Below are positions 18,513 to 27,950 of a DNA stretch of 64,000 nucleotides, in pieces. The stretch spans positions 62,001 through 126,000 of the forward strand of contig NZ_JACJRJ010000001.1 in NCBI RefSeq assembly GCF_014697195.1, written 5' to 3'. Position 1 is the first letter of the stretch, and the number at the start of each line of letters is the position of its first letter. The position numbers were made by a program, and so were the translations under genes. The notes under the pieces were generated by a model. It worked only from the letters and a program-made list of their open reading frames with translations. It had not been told where the DNA came from and made no database searches. Source of the DNA: Cylindrospermum sp. FACHB-282. GTDB taxonomy: Bacteria > Cyanobacteriota > Cyanobacteriia > Cyanobacteriales > Nostocaceae.

Positions 18513-18724
18513 CTGGCGCTATGTTGATTTTAGCCATAAGCGCACTATTCAAAAATTTTGAATTACAGCAGATTCGAGGTTTATGAGGTACACTGACCGA
18601 TTCAAATTCAAGTTTTAAAACCACCTTCTGAAATTGGTGTACCTCACTTACTTCAAAAGTGCTGTAAAAAAATATTTAATTAATTTTGAATTTTGAATTG
18701 GAGCGAAGCGACGGTCATGGTCAA

Positions 18725-21217
18725 TCACGTCAAAATTGCTCCACCCATCAACCGCTCATACCGATATTTCAATTCTTCTTTCATCAAACGCCAACGGTCT
18801 AAAGTTGCATCTGTTTCTATTACCTTCTCCGCTGCTTGTCGGGCTAAGATTAATACTTCCTCATCTTCCACCAAACTGGCTAAAGTAAAATCTGCTACTC
18901 CAGATTGGCGAGTTCCCAGCACTTCCCCAGGGCCGCGAAAACGCATATCCATTTCTGAGATGAAAAAGCCATCTTGGGACTGTTCCAACACCTTCAGCCT
19001 TTGTTGCGCTTCGGGACTTCGAGAACTGCTCATCAGCAAACAGTAGGACTGCGCTGCACCCCGACCGACACGCCCCCGTAATTGGTGCAGTTGTGATAAA
19101 CCGAATCTCTCTGCATTTTCAATGAGCATTACAGTGGCGTTAGGCACGTCTACACCAACCTCAACCACGGTGGTAGAAACTAAAATTTGCGTTTCGTTAT
19201 CGCGGAATTTGGTAATCGATTCATCCTTTTGGGCTGAACTCATGCGACCGTGCAACAATCCCACTTGAAAGTCGGGGAAAATGCTTTCTTGTAACTTTTG
19301 ATGCTCCTCTACAGCCGATCGCAAATCGAGTTTTTCTGATTCTTCCACCAAGGGCAAAACCACATAAATTTGCCTACCTTGGGCAACTTCTCGGCGCATT
19401 AAATCGTAAGCTTGGGGGCGTTCCTGACCAGATAAAACCGTTGTTTGAATCTTTTGCCGTCCTGGTGGTAACTCATCAATTTGGCTCACATCCAAGTCAC
19501 CATGTACCGTCAATGCCAGTGTCCGGGGAATAGGAGTGGCGGTCATAGTTAACACATGGGGTTGCTCGCCTTTTTGCTGCAACTTCGCCCGTTGTTGTAC
19601 CCCAAAGCGATGTTGTTCATCAATCACCACTAACCCCAGTTGCTGGAAGTTTACCGGGTCTTGAATTAAGGCATGAGTTCCCACCAGCAGGGGTAATTCA
19701 CCGGTTTCTAACTGGGAGTGAATTTGTCGCCTTTTAACAACTTTAGTGGAACCTGTCAGCAATTCCACGGGTAAATGCAGCAGGTTAAACCAGCTTACTA
19801 ACTTGCGATAATGCTGTTCTGCCAAAACTTCAGTAGGAGCCATTAATGCCGCTTGGTAGCCAGATTGAATTGCAGCGAGGATAGCTACCACAGCAACGAC
19901 GGTTTTACCCGAACCCACATCTCCCTGCACCAAACGATTCATCGGTGTAGATTTTTGCAAATCGTTGAGGATATCATTGATTACTCTTTGCTGGGCGCCG
20001 GTGAGTTGGAACGGTAGTATTTTGTTGAATTTTTCTAATAGCTGACCTTTGGGAGCAAGGATAGCGCTAGTTTGGATTTGTCGTGCTTGCTGCTGTCGTT
20101 GCAGTAAACCGAGTTGGAGATAGAAAAATTCGTCAAAGACTAGGCGACGACGGGCAACTTTGAGGGTGTCGCTATCTTCGGGGAAGTGGATGTTGGCGAT
20201 CGCATCCTTCAATTCCATCAAACCATACTTCTGGCGTAAACCACTGGGCAAAGGATCTTTCATCTGAGCCGCAGAAGGCAAAGCAGCAATTACCGCCTGT
20301 CGTACCATATTCGCCACCACACCCTCAGTTAGAGCATAAATCGGCACTACCCGCCCAATGGTCAGGGAATCAATCGTATCTCCTGGATGTGCCAAAACTT
20401 CTAGTTCTGGGTTATCCAACGTCAAGCCGTATTTACTTCCTTTCACCAATCCACAAGCCGCCACCACACTACCCACAGGATAACGGCGTTTTAAACTTTC
20501 CTGCCATCCGCGACTGCTAAAACGCGCACCAGCGTAAAAACGCCCAACTTTGATTTCGCCAGTGTTATCTTTCAGTATCAGTTCTAAGATTGATAATTTC
20601 TTATTTTTAGGGCTAGTAAAAAAGTTACAACGCTTCACCGTCGCTATTATTGTTACTGTTTCACCTCCCTGCAACTCACGGATATTCACCTGACGCGCAT
20701 AGTCAATGTGGTCGCGGGGATAGTAGAATAGCAAATCACGCACAGTAGATAAACCCAGACGCGCCAAATTTTCAGCTTTTCTGATGCCAATTTCTGGCAA
20801 ATCGCTGATTTTTTGGTCTATTTTTGGGGCAAGTCTTTGACTAATATCAGGGATAATTTGAGATTTGGGATTTGGGATTTTGGATTGATAAGTTTTCCCC
20901 TCTTCCTCTACTCCCTTGCTTAAGAGCTCACCCTGATCTTTTTGGTCTTTTTGCAGTTCGTAGAGATACCTGCGAGCCTCGGCTACTAAATGTTGTCTCT
21001 CTTCAACTCCCAAATTTGGATAGTCAACAAACTTCACCGCTAACTCTTGCCAGCGGCGCCGTTCAGTAGGGGGTAAAACTGTGGGGAATTTACCGAAAGT
21101 TAGGCTGAGAAACTCACTAAAGCGGTATTGCTTACCCACCAAATCTGTAAAGCCATGTTCAGCCTCTATTCCCAAGGCTTTATGCAATCGTATCCAATCC
21201 GGTGTGTCATTAGTCAT
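18725..21217 (-). CDS. recG: ATP-dependent DNA helicase RecG
   Basis: 830 residues. RecG remodels stalled replication forks and Holliday junctions. Seen: wedge/OB domain (residues ~160-260, NIRELQGGETVTIIATVK), helicase Walker A QGDVGSGKTVVA, DEQHRFG box, TATPIPRTLALT, and C-terminal GRVGRGAAQSYC. It is longer than the ~690-residue enterobacterial protein because of an N-terminal ~150-residue extension, common in cyanobacteria. The linker at residues ~100-130 (KIPNPKSQI) is encoded by a GGGATTTGGGATTT-type repeat (20855-20890), a dispersed intergenic repeat captured in the gene. It starts 40 bp after the neighbour upstream on the same strand. Confidence 0.96.
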   Translation of the reverse strand: MTNDTPDWIRLHKALGIEAEHGFTDLVGKQYRFSEFLSLTFGKFPTVLPPTERRRWQELAVKFVDYPNLGVEERQHLVAEARRYLYELQKDQKDQGELLSKGVEEEGKTYQSKIPNPKSQIIPDISQRLAPKIDQKISDLPEIGIRKAENLARLGLSTVRDLLFYYPRDHIDYARQVNIRELQGGETVTIIATVKRCNFFTSPKNKKLSILELILKDNTGEIKVGRFYAGARFSSRGWQESLKRRYPVGSVVAACGLVKGSKYGLTLDNPELEVLAHPGDTIDSLTIGRVVPIYALTEGVVANMVRQAVIAALPSAAQMKDPLPSGLRQKYGLMELKDAIANIHFPEDSDTLKVARRRLVFDEFFYLQLGLLQRQQQARQIQTSAILAPKGQLLEKFNKILPFQLTGAQQRVINDILNDLQKSTPMNRLVQGDVGSGKTVVAVVAILAAIQSGYQAALMAPTEVLAEQHYRKLVSWFNLLHLPVELLTGSTKVVKRRQIHSQLETGELPLLVGTHALIQDPVNFQQLGLVVIDEQHRFGVQQRAKLQQKGEQPHVLTMTATPIPRTLALTVHGDLDVSQIDELPPGRQKIQTTVLSGQERPQAYDLMRREVAQGRQIYVVLPLVEESEKLDLRSAVEEHQKLQESIFPDFQVGLLHGRMSSAQKDESITKFRDNETQILVSTTVVEVGVDVPNATVMLIENAERFGLSQLHQLRGRVGRGAAQSYCLLMSSSRSPEAQQRLKVLEQSQDGFFISEMDMRFRGPGEVLGTRQSGVADFTLASLVEDEEVLILARQAAEKVIETDATLDRWRLMKEELKYRYERLMGGAILT

Positions 21218-21256
21218 TGGTCATTAATCATTAATATTGAGACAAAGGACAAAAGA

Positions 21257-22093
21257 CTAATCTTCAAACCAACTGGCACGCCATGCGGCTTCAGCTTCAG
21301 CTACCATAAGTTCTCGCTGCCTTTTTTGATACTCCCGTCCTAGCTTGTTGAGTTGAACTAAGATATTCCGAATCTGCTTGCGTGCTGATAAAAGTGTCAT
21401 GTCAGCAAATTCAATTTCTCCCAGCCGCAGGTTAATAGCCATGATTTGTGTCAGGCTAGAATCTTCTGACTCCTGCTCATTTTCAATTTCAATTACTAAG
21501 TTTAATAGGTTGGGTGGTCCTGGTATGACTTCAGCAGAGGCTTCAGATACAGCTGCCGCCGCCGCTAAAATAGGTTCTGGTAATTTTTTGGGTAAAACCC
21601 CAGCTTTTTGTAATAAAACATTAGCATTATGGGAGACTTTCTTGAGTATATCCTGGGTTGCTTCCTCCAATTCTTGTTGCCATTCTGCTAGTTCCATCGG
21701 GTCAGAGAGGTCACTAAATTTTGGATTGCTTCTACTCTCCTCAACTTCTTCAACTTCCTCAACTTCTTCAACTTCTTCAACTTCTTCAACTTCCTCAACT
21801 TCCTCAACTTCTTCACTTTTCATATAAGTGAGCAATTCCTCAGCTGCCTGTTGACTCAACTTGCGGACAGCTTGTTGCAATTTTTGCCGCTGATTCAACG
21901 ACAAACTCAGGAAATTTTCCGCATATCCCTGGGTACAGAGGTGGTAAGTTGCCAGAATCAACTGTTTGGATAGGGCTTGCCCCAAGGTGACTAAATAACT
22001 AGCATAAGCGCTTTGGAGTTCTGTTGCGATCGCCCCAATAGCCTCTTTCAGCACTGCAATATCCCGCTCAATTCGCTCGATTGCTCTCGCCAT
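21257..22093 (-). CDS. Uncharacterised helical protein with a Glu-Glu-Val repeat tract
   Basis: 278 residues, mostly predicted helix: MARAIERIERDIAVLKEAIG at the start, a middle helix-rich part, and EYQKRQRELMVAEAEAAW near the end. At about residues 93-119 is a tract of EEV units (EEVEEVEEVEEV...), encoded by a 9-bp DNA repeat of the AACTTCTTC type on the plus strand (about 21740-21815). Unit changes keep the frame because the repeat is a multiple of three. It lies just upstream of recG on the same strand (40-bp gap), so co-transcription is likely. No family recognised and no membrane segment seen. Confidence 0.72.
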   Translation of the reverse strand: MARAIERIERDIAVLKEAIGAIATELQSAYASYLVTLGQALSKQLILATYHLCTQGYAENFLSLSLNQRQKLQQAVRKLSQQAAEELLTYMKSEEVEEVEEVEEVEEVEEVEEVEEVEESRSNPKFSDLSDPMELAEWQQELEEATQDILKKVSHNANVLLQKAGVLPKKLPEPILAAAAAVSEASAEVIPGPPNLLNLVIEIENEQESEDSSLTQIMAINLRLGEIEFADMTLLSARKQIRNILVQLNKLGREYQKRQRELMVAEAEAAWRASWFED

Positions 22094-22340
22094 ATCTTCT
22101 TGTTATTGTCCATCTGCACCTTATTATGGTACAAATGTACGATTTTTTGTGAAAAGAATTGTCTAGAAAAACTTAGATTTTGCCTGACAAATTGGGGATG
22201 ATCCTCCCTTCAGGTGGATTTACCTGGACAAAACCCCCAATAAAATACAGGCCAGCATAGTTTGCATGACCTGTCTCAAAACAGTTATTAGTCAAGAGTC
22301 TATAGCCCATAGTTAAAACCATCATAATTTATTGATTTTT

Positions 22341-22375
22341 AACTAATGACTAATGACTAATGACTAATGACTAAT
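22341..22375. repeat. TGACTAA heptamer tandem repeat
   Basis: Four to five units of TGACTAA in direct repeat, directly after the tsf stop codon. These long tandemly repeated heptamers are characteristic of heterocystous cyanobacteria. Similar but less regular tracts occur at 21210-21240 and 58265-58344. Confidence 0.85.
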
Positions 22376-23320
22376 TTACTTAGTACCCATTTGTGCAGCA
22401 ACTTCATCAGCAAAGCTAATTTCTTGCTTTTCAATGCCTTCGCCTAGCACAAAGCGGACAAAGCGACCCACTTGGATATCTTCGCCTATTTGACGCTTGA
22501 CTTGCTTGACCAGGTCTTCCACGGAGATGCTTTGATCACGGATGTAAGGCTGATCTAGCAAAGTCAGTTCTTTCAGGCGTTTTTCAATCCGTCCCTGAAC
22601 AATCTTTTCTTTGATGTTCTCTGGTTTGTTCGCTAAATCATCCCGCCCCATTTCCACATCTTTTTCTTTTTGGGCAACTTCAGCAGGGATTTGGTCTAAA
22701 GACACAAACTCGACATTTGGACAAGCTGCAACTTGCATCGCTGCGTTCCGTGCCAAGGCTTGGAACTCTTCGTTAACAGCGGCTGAATCAGTTTCAGAGT
22801 TGAGTTCGACTAACACACCAACTCGACCGCCAGTGTGAATGTAGCTGTCTACTATACCTGATGTGCCTTTGGCGATCGCAAAATTGACAAAGCGCCGTAC
22901 CTGAATATTTTCTCCCAGGGTAGCAATAACTTGCTTAATGGCTTCGTCTACAGTAACGCCGGCATTGTCAATATAGGGTTGAGCTAGCAAAGACTCCACA
23001 CTATCAGCCGTTGCTGCTTGCTTGGCTAGGCTTTTAACCAAAGCTTTAAAAGCATCATTACGGGCAACAAAATCGGTTTGGCAGTTGACTTCTATGAGTA
23101 CACCCACCTGGCCACCTGGCTTAATGTAGGTATCTACTAGACCTTCTGCCGCAATGCGATCGCTTTTTTTACCCGCCGAAGCAATGCCCTTTTGTCGCAG
23201 CCAATCTCCGGCTTTTTCTATATCGCCGTCAGTTTCTTTCAGCGCCTTTTTGCAGTCCATCATGCCGGCACCAGTTTTTTGGCGTAGCTCTTGGACGAGT
23301 TTTGCAGATATTTCCGCCAT
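22376..23320 (-). CDS. tsf: Translation elongation factor Ts
   Basis: 314 residues. It exchanges GDP for GTP on EF-Tu. The N-terminal UBA-like domain [20 protein letters not shown] is clear. The core shows the usual [13 protein letters not shown] motif, then the dimerisation region, and two [17 protein letters not shown] repeats ([20 protein letters not shown] and [18 protein letters not shown]). It follows rpsB on the same strand with a 496-bp gap that contains a folded RNA, an unusually long spacer for this pair. Confidence 0.97.
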   Translation of the reverse strand: MAEISAKLVQELRQKTGAGMMDCKKALKETDGDIEKAGDWLRQKGIASAGKKSDRIAAEGLVDTYIKPGGQVGVLIEVNCQTDFVARNDAFKALVKSLAKQAATADSVESLLAQPYIDNAGVTVDEAIKQVIATLGENIQVRRFVNFAIAKGTSGIVDSYIHTGGRVGVLVELNSETDSAAVNEEFQALARNAAMQVAACPNVEFVSLDQIPAEVAQKEKDVEMGRDDLANKPENIKEKIVQGRIEKRLKELTLLDQPYIRDQSISVEDLVKQVKRQIGEDIQVGRFVRFVLGEGIEKQEISFADEVAAQMGTK

Positions 23321-23816
23321 GTTGCCTCAATTCCTAACTTGACATCGAGTTGTAATTGCTCACTAGTGTGAAACAGTTGCCCATCAATCTATAAAAATCT
23401 AGTTTTGTTTGCTGGCTTTTAAGTACAATTACTCAAGATAAAGCAGCCATAAAATCAGTGTTGAGTACTTCTATCTTACTCACGAGAATGCCAAGTATGA
23501 AGTGATGAAGCAACTTTGATTTTAACTTCATCCTTCATCTGATAAAAAAATGCTAACAATTGCTCACATTTTCTTCCTAATAATGTTAGCACTCTCCCCT
23601 TCTGAGTATCTCCTGGGTCGCTAATCGGCGGTTAGAAACCGCAACTACACAAACAAAACGCAAAGTGGCATCCGGTCGGGAAGGCCACCTGCGTGGGTTT
23701 CAAACATCTAGTTTTTCCTTAGTCCAGGTCGGTGGACTTTGTTTGTATGGCCGCGATTTCTCATCCCCTTGGCTCTAAGTTGAAACTCATGGGTGCTGAC
23801 GACATCCGACAGTTAT
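23321..23816. other. Long rpsB-tsf intergenic region
   Basis: 496 bp between rpsB and tsf, both minus strand. The half nearest rpsB holds the multibranch fold described at 23634-23761. The rest, 23321-23633, is the probable tsf 5' untranslated region; apart from a hairpin at 23628-23642 (GCGGTT/AACCGC) I see no gene. Confidence 0.6.
23634..23761 (-). ncRNA. Candidate structured RNA between rpsB and tsf (multibranch fold)
   Basis: Read on the minus strand, AGAAATCGC pairs with GCGGTTTCT (9 of 9 with one G-U). Inside, ACAAACAAA (23746-23738) pairs with TTTGTTTGT (23657-23649). This closed stem encloses two hairpins: AGTCCA-CCGACC-TGGACT (23738-23721) and a CGCA/GGTGGC stem at 23693-23659 with a 14-base loop. 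Both apical loops carry CCGACC. The one imperfect pair is a G-U on the minus strand but a C-A mismatch on the plus strand, so the minus strand, the rpsB-tsf coding strand, is the likely RNA. It could be a cis-regulatory leader of tsf or a processed small RNA. No Rfam family was recognised. Confidence 0.5.
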
Positions 23817-24608
23817 TTATGCTTCTTCTTCATCACCATCGGGAATCAGGGCGTCAGTATACTCCGTTTCTTCGTAGTCGTACTCATCGCCTTCGTATTC
23901 TTCGTAATCTTCTTCACCTTCCAGCTGACCATGACGCCCTTCATAAATGGCATCCGCCAATTTACCGACAATCAGCTTAATTGACCTGATGGCGTCATCA
24001 TTAGCTGGGATGGGAATATCAACTACATCTGGGTCACAGTTTGTATCTAACATAGACACAATCGGAATTCCCAGTTTTTGGCATTCTTGAACTGCGTTAT
24101 ACTCCCGTCGTTGGTCTACAATTACCACGACATCGGGCACTTTCCGCATAGTTTTAATGCCGCCCAAGTATTTCTGTAGCTTCGCCATTTCCCGACGCAG
24201 CATCGAAGCTTCTTTTTTTGGCAATAAATCTAGGGCGCCGGTTTCTTCGCGGCGTTCCAAATCTTTCAGCCTGTCTGCTCTGGTTTTAATGGTCGCCCAG
24301 TTGGTCAGCATTCCGCCTAACCAACGTTGGTTAATGTAGTGAGAACCACAACGGCTAGCTTCTTGGGCAATAATTCCGGCTGCTTGGCGCTTAGTACCCA
24401 CAAACAGGAATTTTTTACCCTGCTCTGATTGCGATCGCATATAGTTATATGCCGCATCCATCAATTGGGCAGTTTGCACCAAGTCGATGATGTGTACACC
24501 ATTGCGGGAAGTGTAGATGTAAGGAGACATCTTCGGGTTCCAACGTCGGGTTTGGTGCCCAAAGTGAACCCCTGACTCCATCATTTGAGCCAACGAAACA
24601 ACTGGCAT
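23817..24608 (-). CDS. rpsB: 30S ribosomal protein S2
   Basis: 263 residues. Typical start [20 protein letters not shown], the core motif [20 protein letters not shown], and [20 protein letters not shown]. The C-terminal ~35 residues are very acidic ([16 protein letters not shown]), as in other cyanobacterial S2 proteins. A folded leader lies just upstream of the start codon (24623-24674). It is followed by tsf, the standard partner. Confidence 0.98.
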   Translation of the reverse strand: MPVVSLAQMMESGVHFGHQTRRWNPKMSPYIYTSRNGVHIIDLVQTAQLMDAAYNYMRSQSEQGKKFLFVGTKRQAAGIIAQEASRCGSHYINQRWLGGMLTNWATIKTRADRLKDLERREETGALDLLPKKEASMLRREMAKLQKYLGGIKTMRKVPDVVVIVDQRREYNAVQECQKLGIPIVSMLDTNCDPDVVDIPIPANDDAIRSIKLIVGKLADAIYEGRHGQLEGEEDYEEYEGDEYDYEETEYTDALIPDGDEEEA

Positions 24609-24622
24609 ATTTTTTAACTCCG

Positions 24623-24674
24623 ATTCGGGTTAAACCTCCACCCAGGCGTATTTCCCATAAGGAAACACCCGAAT
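24623..24674 (-). promoter_or_regulatory. Folded rpsB leader, probable S2 autoregulatory element
   Basis: On the minus strand ATTCGGGT (24674-24667) pairs with ACCCGAAT (24630-24623), ending about 15 bases before the rpsB start codon. Between them TTTCC-TTAT-GGGAA makes an inner hairpin and GGGTGGAGG is available as a purine-rich segment. A structured leader directly before rpsB fits ribosomal protein S2 autoregulation known in other bacteria; binding here is inferred. The rest of the 303-bp gap 24609-24911 shows only AT-rich sequence and a TTTTTGAATTTTGAATTG-type repeat near 24846. Confidence 0.55.
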
Positions 24675-24911
24675 TCCCGGATGTGCGAGATTAATGAACT
24701 TTTCTAGGGTAGCACAATAATGCTGGCTGTGAAGGGAAGCCTAGATTTTTCAGTGATTGGGAAATTTGCTAAAAGGCGCTTTTTGTTTAAACAACATTTT
24801 TTAGCCATTCAAACGGCTTTTTTCTGATTTTTTTATTTGTTTATTTTTGAATTTTGAATTGTTTAAAGTTCATATCTCTTGCCATAGCCTTAAATACCCC
24901 ATTACTAGCTT

Positions 24912-25688
24912 TTAATATCTTCCAAGTGTCCCCTGACGCTTAACCTCCTTTTCAGCAACCCAAAAAACCAAAAGACCCAAGATTAAATATCCCATTCCAT
25001 TAAACAAGGCAATAGCAAGCTCATGCCAGTCTAAATTTGAATTACGTACCATTATATGCCGCAGTATCACCGTGCCTGGTATCATGGGCAGCACTGGGCC
25101 CAAAAACCGGAGCGGTTGGCTCCAACTCTCAGGGGGAAATGCCAGCAAAAGTAATAATCCAAACCCAAGCAGCCCCAGCAATTGCTGCACACGTTTAAAC
25201 AGCAACGCCAAAGCTCCCATTGAGAAAGAAATACCATAAGCTCCCAGTAAAACTGTAATTAGCGGCAAAATCAGACTCGGCGAAAAATGTAGCTGACGTC
25301 CAGTAAAAAATGTAATCACCAGCAAAACAGCTACAACCAAAACTAGATGTATTGTCAGGCTAGCAAATGCTCGCGCTAGCAAAATCATCGGGGCGCCGTA
25401 TGGAGAAAGGAAGAGTTGCTCTAGTGTGCCAATCTGCGCCTCCGTTTGTAGCCCAAGAGAAATATTATTGACAGTAAATATTACTAAATTCCAAAGTACA
25501 TACCCAAACACAATTGCATCCAATCGAGTACCAAACTGCATACTAGAACCAGCAATATAGCGAGCGCTAAGGAACAGCCCATAAAACAAAACAGTAATAG
25601 TAATCACTGCGGCAATTGCATCAAGCGGATAGCGGGTAAACTCTATCCAGACACGTTTAAGTTCGGCTTGGAACAGTTTAAGCATCAC
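24912..25688 (-). CDS. ABC-2 type transporter permease
   Basis: 258 residues with about six membrane helices (for example AAVITITVLFYGLFLSARYI, HLVLVVAVLLVITFFTG, and the C-terminal GMGYLILGLLVFWVAEKEVK). It resembles NodJ/DrrB-like ABC-2 export permeases. Its start codon overlaps the end of the ATPase gene by 11 bp, so the two are translationally coupled. The substrate is unknown. The pair is divergent from the lanthipeptide genes across a 950-bp gap, so a role in export of or immunity to that peptide is possible, but similar pairs occur elsewhere without such genes. Confidence 0.88.
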   Translation of the reverse strand: MMLKLFQAELKRVWIEFTRYPLDAIAAVITITVLFYGLFLSARYIAGSSMQFGTRLDAIVFGYVLWNLVIFTVNNISLGLQTEAQIGTLEQLFLSPYGAPMILLARAFASLTIHLVLVVAVLLVITFFTGRQLHFSPSLILPLITVLLGAYGISFSMGALALLFKRVQQLLGLLGFGLLLLLAFPPESWSQPLRFLGPVLPMIPGTVILRHIMVRNSNLDWHELAIALFNGMGYLILGLLVFWVAEKEVKRQGTLGRY

Positions 25689-26601
25689 TGTTTTCTCGCA
25701 GTAGTTCTAAGTATATTTGCGTTAGATCAGCCTGTTCCTGTTTGACTTGCACTAGAGGCAAAGGATTAAGTACTTCTAATATCTGATATAGCCCTTGTGG
25801 CGTTCCCGAATAACCAATTTGTTCATCAACAACTGTTGCTCCTAATGCCAAAATTTTGTTAATTCGCCCTGAATCTAACTGTTCTTGAATGTTGATGATA
25901 TATGTAGAGTCAGAAAATCGCCTGATAATTTCTTGAGTTGGTTCCAAAGTTATAAGCTTGCCATTTTGAATAATAGCTACCCAATCTGATAACTCTTCCG
26001 CCACTTCAATTTGATGCGTAGTCAGCAGTACAGCGCAGCCTTCTGCGGCCACCTCACGAACTAAACCTTTAACTTCCTGGCTTGCTTCTGCATCCAGCCC
26101 CAAAATAGGCTCATCTAACAGCAATAGTCGGGGATGGTGAACTAAAGCCACTGCAATAGCTAATTTTTGCTGCATACCGCGAGAAAGCCCTTGAACCGGA
26201 GTGCGACGCTTATGCAGAAGTCCAAATCGCTCCAACATATAAATACCTTGTTGATAGGCAACTTTACGGTTCAAGCCTCTTAAAATACCAAAATACTCCA
26301 GGTTTTCTTCCGCAGTCAGCTGCCAGTAGAGGTTACGCGTTCCTTCTAAGACTGCACCCAATCTCCGCAACGCTTGCGGTTGGCGATGAGGATCAAAACC
26401 TTCAATTTTCACCCAACCCCTATCAGGCTGAATGAGACCGGCAATCATTTTAATGCTGGTTGTTTTACCTGCTCCATTATGACCAAGAAAAGCCAATATT
26501 TCTCCAGCATTAATGCTAAAAGAAACCCCACGCACTGCTTCAACTAGCTTTCCATGCTGTCGGTATGCTTTTTGCAGGTTATGTGTCTCTAGTACCGTCA
26601 T
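25678..26601 (-). CDS. ABC transporter ATP-binding protein (exporter type)
   Basis: 307 residues from the ATG at 26601 (MTVLETHNLQKAY); the longer frame to 26736 adds 45 residues before the conserved start and is not preferred. Walker A FLGHNGAGKTTSIKM, signature LSRGMQQKLAIA, Walker B LLLLDEPILGLDAEA and the switch His in LLTTHQIEV are all present. The C-terminal ~80 residues after the nucleotide-binding domain are typical of DrrA-like exporter ATPases. It energises the permease encoded downstream, which it overlaps. Confidence 0.93.
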   Translation of the reverse strand: MTVLETHNLQKAYRQHGKLVEAVRGVSFSINAGEILAFLGHNGAGKTTSIKMIAGLIQPDRGWVKIEGFDPHRQPQALRRLGAVLEGTRNLYWQLTAEENLEYFGILRGLNRKVAYQQGIYMLERFGLLHKRRTPVQGLSRGMQQKLAIAVALVHHPRLLLLDEPILGLDAEASQEVKGLVREVAAEGCAVLLTTHQIEVAEELSDWVAIIQNGKLITLEPTQEIIRRFSDSTYIINIQEQLDSGRINKILALGATVVDEQIGYSGTPQGLYQILEVLNPLPLVQVKQEQADLTQIYLELLRENSDA

Positions 26602-27554
26602 GGGTTTTATCAAATGTAAATAATAAATGATCTCGCCATCACAAAAGTTCTTATAAAAGTGATGAAGAAAATAAATATCGAGTTTACACAAGCCAATACT
26701 TGAAATCTTCGCTTTAGATTGTAATTTGTCTCGCAACTCTTAACGCAACACTGGCTTTACAAATATAATTCAGTCCTAAGGATATTACTCCTATACTTTA
26801 GACATATTAAAGTCTAGTGTTAGAATAAATCAGCCCTATTTTTACTTGCTTTATATTTCCAGAGAGAGAGCTTTCTATAATTTATTGTTGGATGGATATA
26901 AAGAAAACTTCCCTCAGGGGATATAAATACTGGTAGTAGCTCATTGCATTTTAATATCAGCCTTACTAAAAAGCATATAATTTATTGATTAAATCAGCTA
27001 AAAGTATAATTTTAGTCAAAGATACTAAAAGAAATTATGCATAATCACAGCCTATTAACTTTCCCAAAATCAAGCTAGCTTACACTAGCAATTTCTCCTT
27101 AATCTCGTAGATTCAAGCTAAATTGTTGGAGAAATGATATTAGAAATCATTTCTTATTTATTTATAAAACTTATTCTCTATAGTATTTTTTACTTTATTT
27201 CTTAAGTAAGAAAGCAAAAAAAAAAGTTTTTTTTGATGAACCAAAAAAATAAATACTGCTAAATTAAAAAGTAGGCGGTTGAAAAATAATAGTTATCGAG
27301 CAAAAAATTATTTGTCGTCATGTCAACTAAGTTTGCTAACTTAGGTCAAGGCTTGTCATCCAAGGATTTCTAATAGCTTAAATATGCAGGCTAAGTTTAG
27401 GCTATAAACAATTAGTTGAAGTCAAAGCTTTTTCGAGTTAGTACAGTGTCCGCGTCATCGGAATATTGACATCAAGTTTTGCTTGCAGACAAATATTTTA
27501 GTTACTTACTAACTGACTTTTTCAACCGTTCATAACAGAAACAAGGGAGTAAAA
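26602..27554. promoter_or_regulatory. Long AT-rich divergent control region before the lanthipeptide genes
   Basis: 953 bp between the divergent ABC genes and the first lanthipeptide-locus gene. It is strongly AT-rich with A/T runs near 27215-27250 and no convincing open frame. An AGGGAG ribosome site lies just before ATG 27555. Promoters for both directions should be here; I could not define an operator. Confidence 0.5.
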
Positions 27555-27911
27555 ATGGCGATGGTTGCAACTAAATATTTGCTGAATACAGATGAAATCC
27601 GGCAAATTCAAATGTTAATGGCTCTGCTTTTGTGTATACCGCCTCAAAGTAAATTGCGCGAGGTGTTCGACAGGGCATTAGCAGCTTCAGAAAGTCAAAC
27701 ATTGAATAGAATCAAACCATGTACCGATGCGAGTATAGCTGGTTTAAGAGATTGGTTTGAATCTCTGATGATTCAAGGAGGACTGACACCGGAAGAACAA
27801 AGTTTGCTGGATTGGCAAAGTAATTCAGATAATATGTCCGCAGCTATTAAGGAGTTTACTTCCATTCAAGACAAGACAAATCTGAAGATTAGCTTCCAGC
27901 AAAAATCCTAA
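27555..27911 (+). CDS. Unknown 118-residue protein, first gene of the lanthipeptide locus
   Basis: ATG 27555 is preceded by AAGGGAG. The protein is mainly helical (LLNTDEIRQIQMLMALLLCI, then KLREVFDRALAASESQTLNR and TPEEQSLLDWQ) with a single Cys pair (LLCIPPQ, KPCTDAS), no signal peptide, and a polar C-terminus. I recognise no family. It ends 39 bp before the precursor gene, so both are likely co-transcribed. Its conserved position, if confirmed in other genomes, would suggest a regulator, chaperone or immunity protein. It lacks the Cys/Ser/Thr-rich tail of a lanthipeptide precursor. Confidence 0.75.
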   Translation: MAMVATKYLLNTDEIRQIQMLMALLLCIPPQSKLREVFDRALAASESQTLNRIKPCTDASIAGLRDWFESLMIQGGLTPEEQSLLDWQSNSDNMSAAIKEFTSIQDKTNLKISFQQKS

Positions 27912-27950
27912 GCTGGAACTTAGTCAAGTCGATCAATTTGGAGGTGTTTT

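Noticed and set aside
21378-21827. 149-residue open frame opposite the Glu-Glu-Val protein
   Set aside because: It is the mirror of the 9-bp repeat (Ser/Thr-rich) and lacks a ribosome site; the minus-strand gene has better composition and context.
22341-22375. Possible CRISPR array
   Set aside because: The units are 7 bp with no spacers; this is the known heptamer repeat type.
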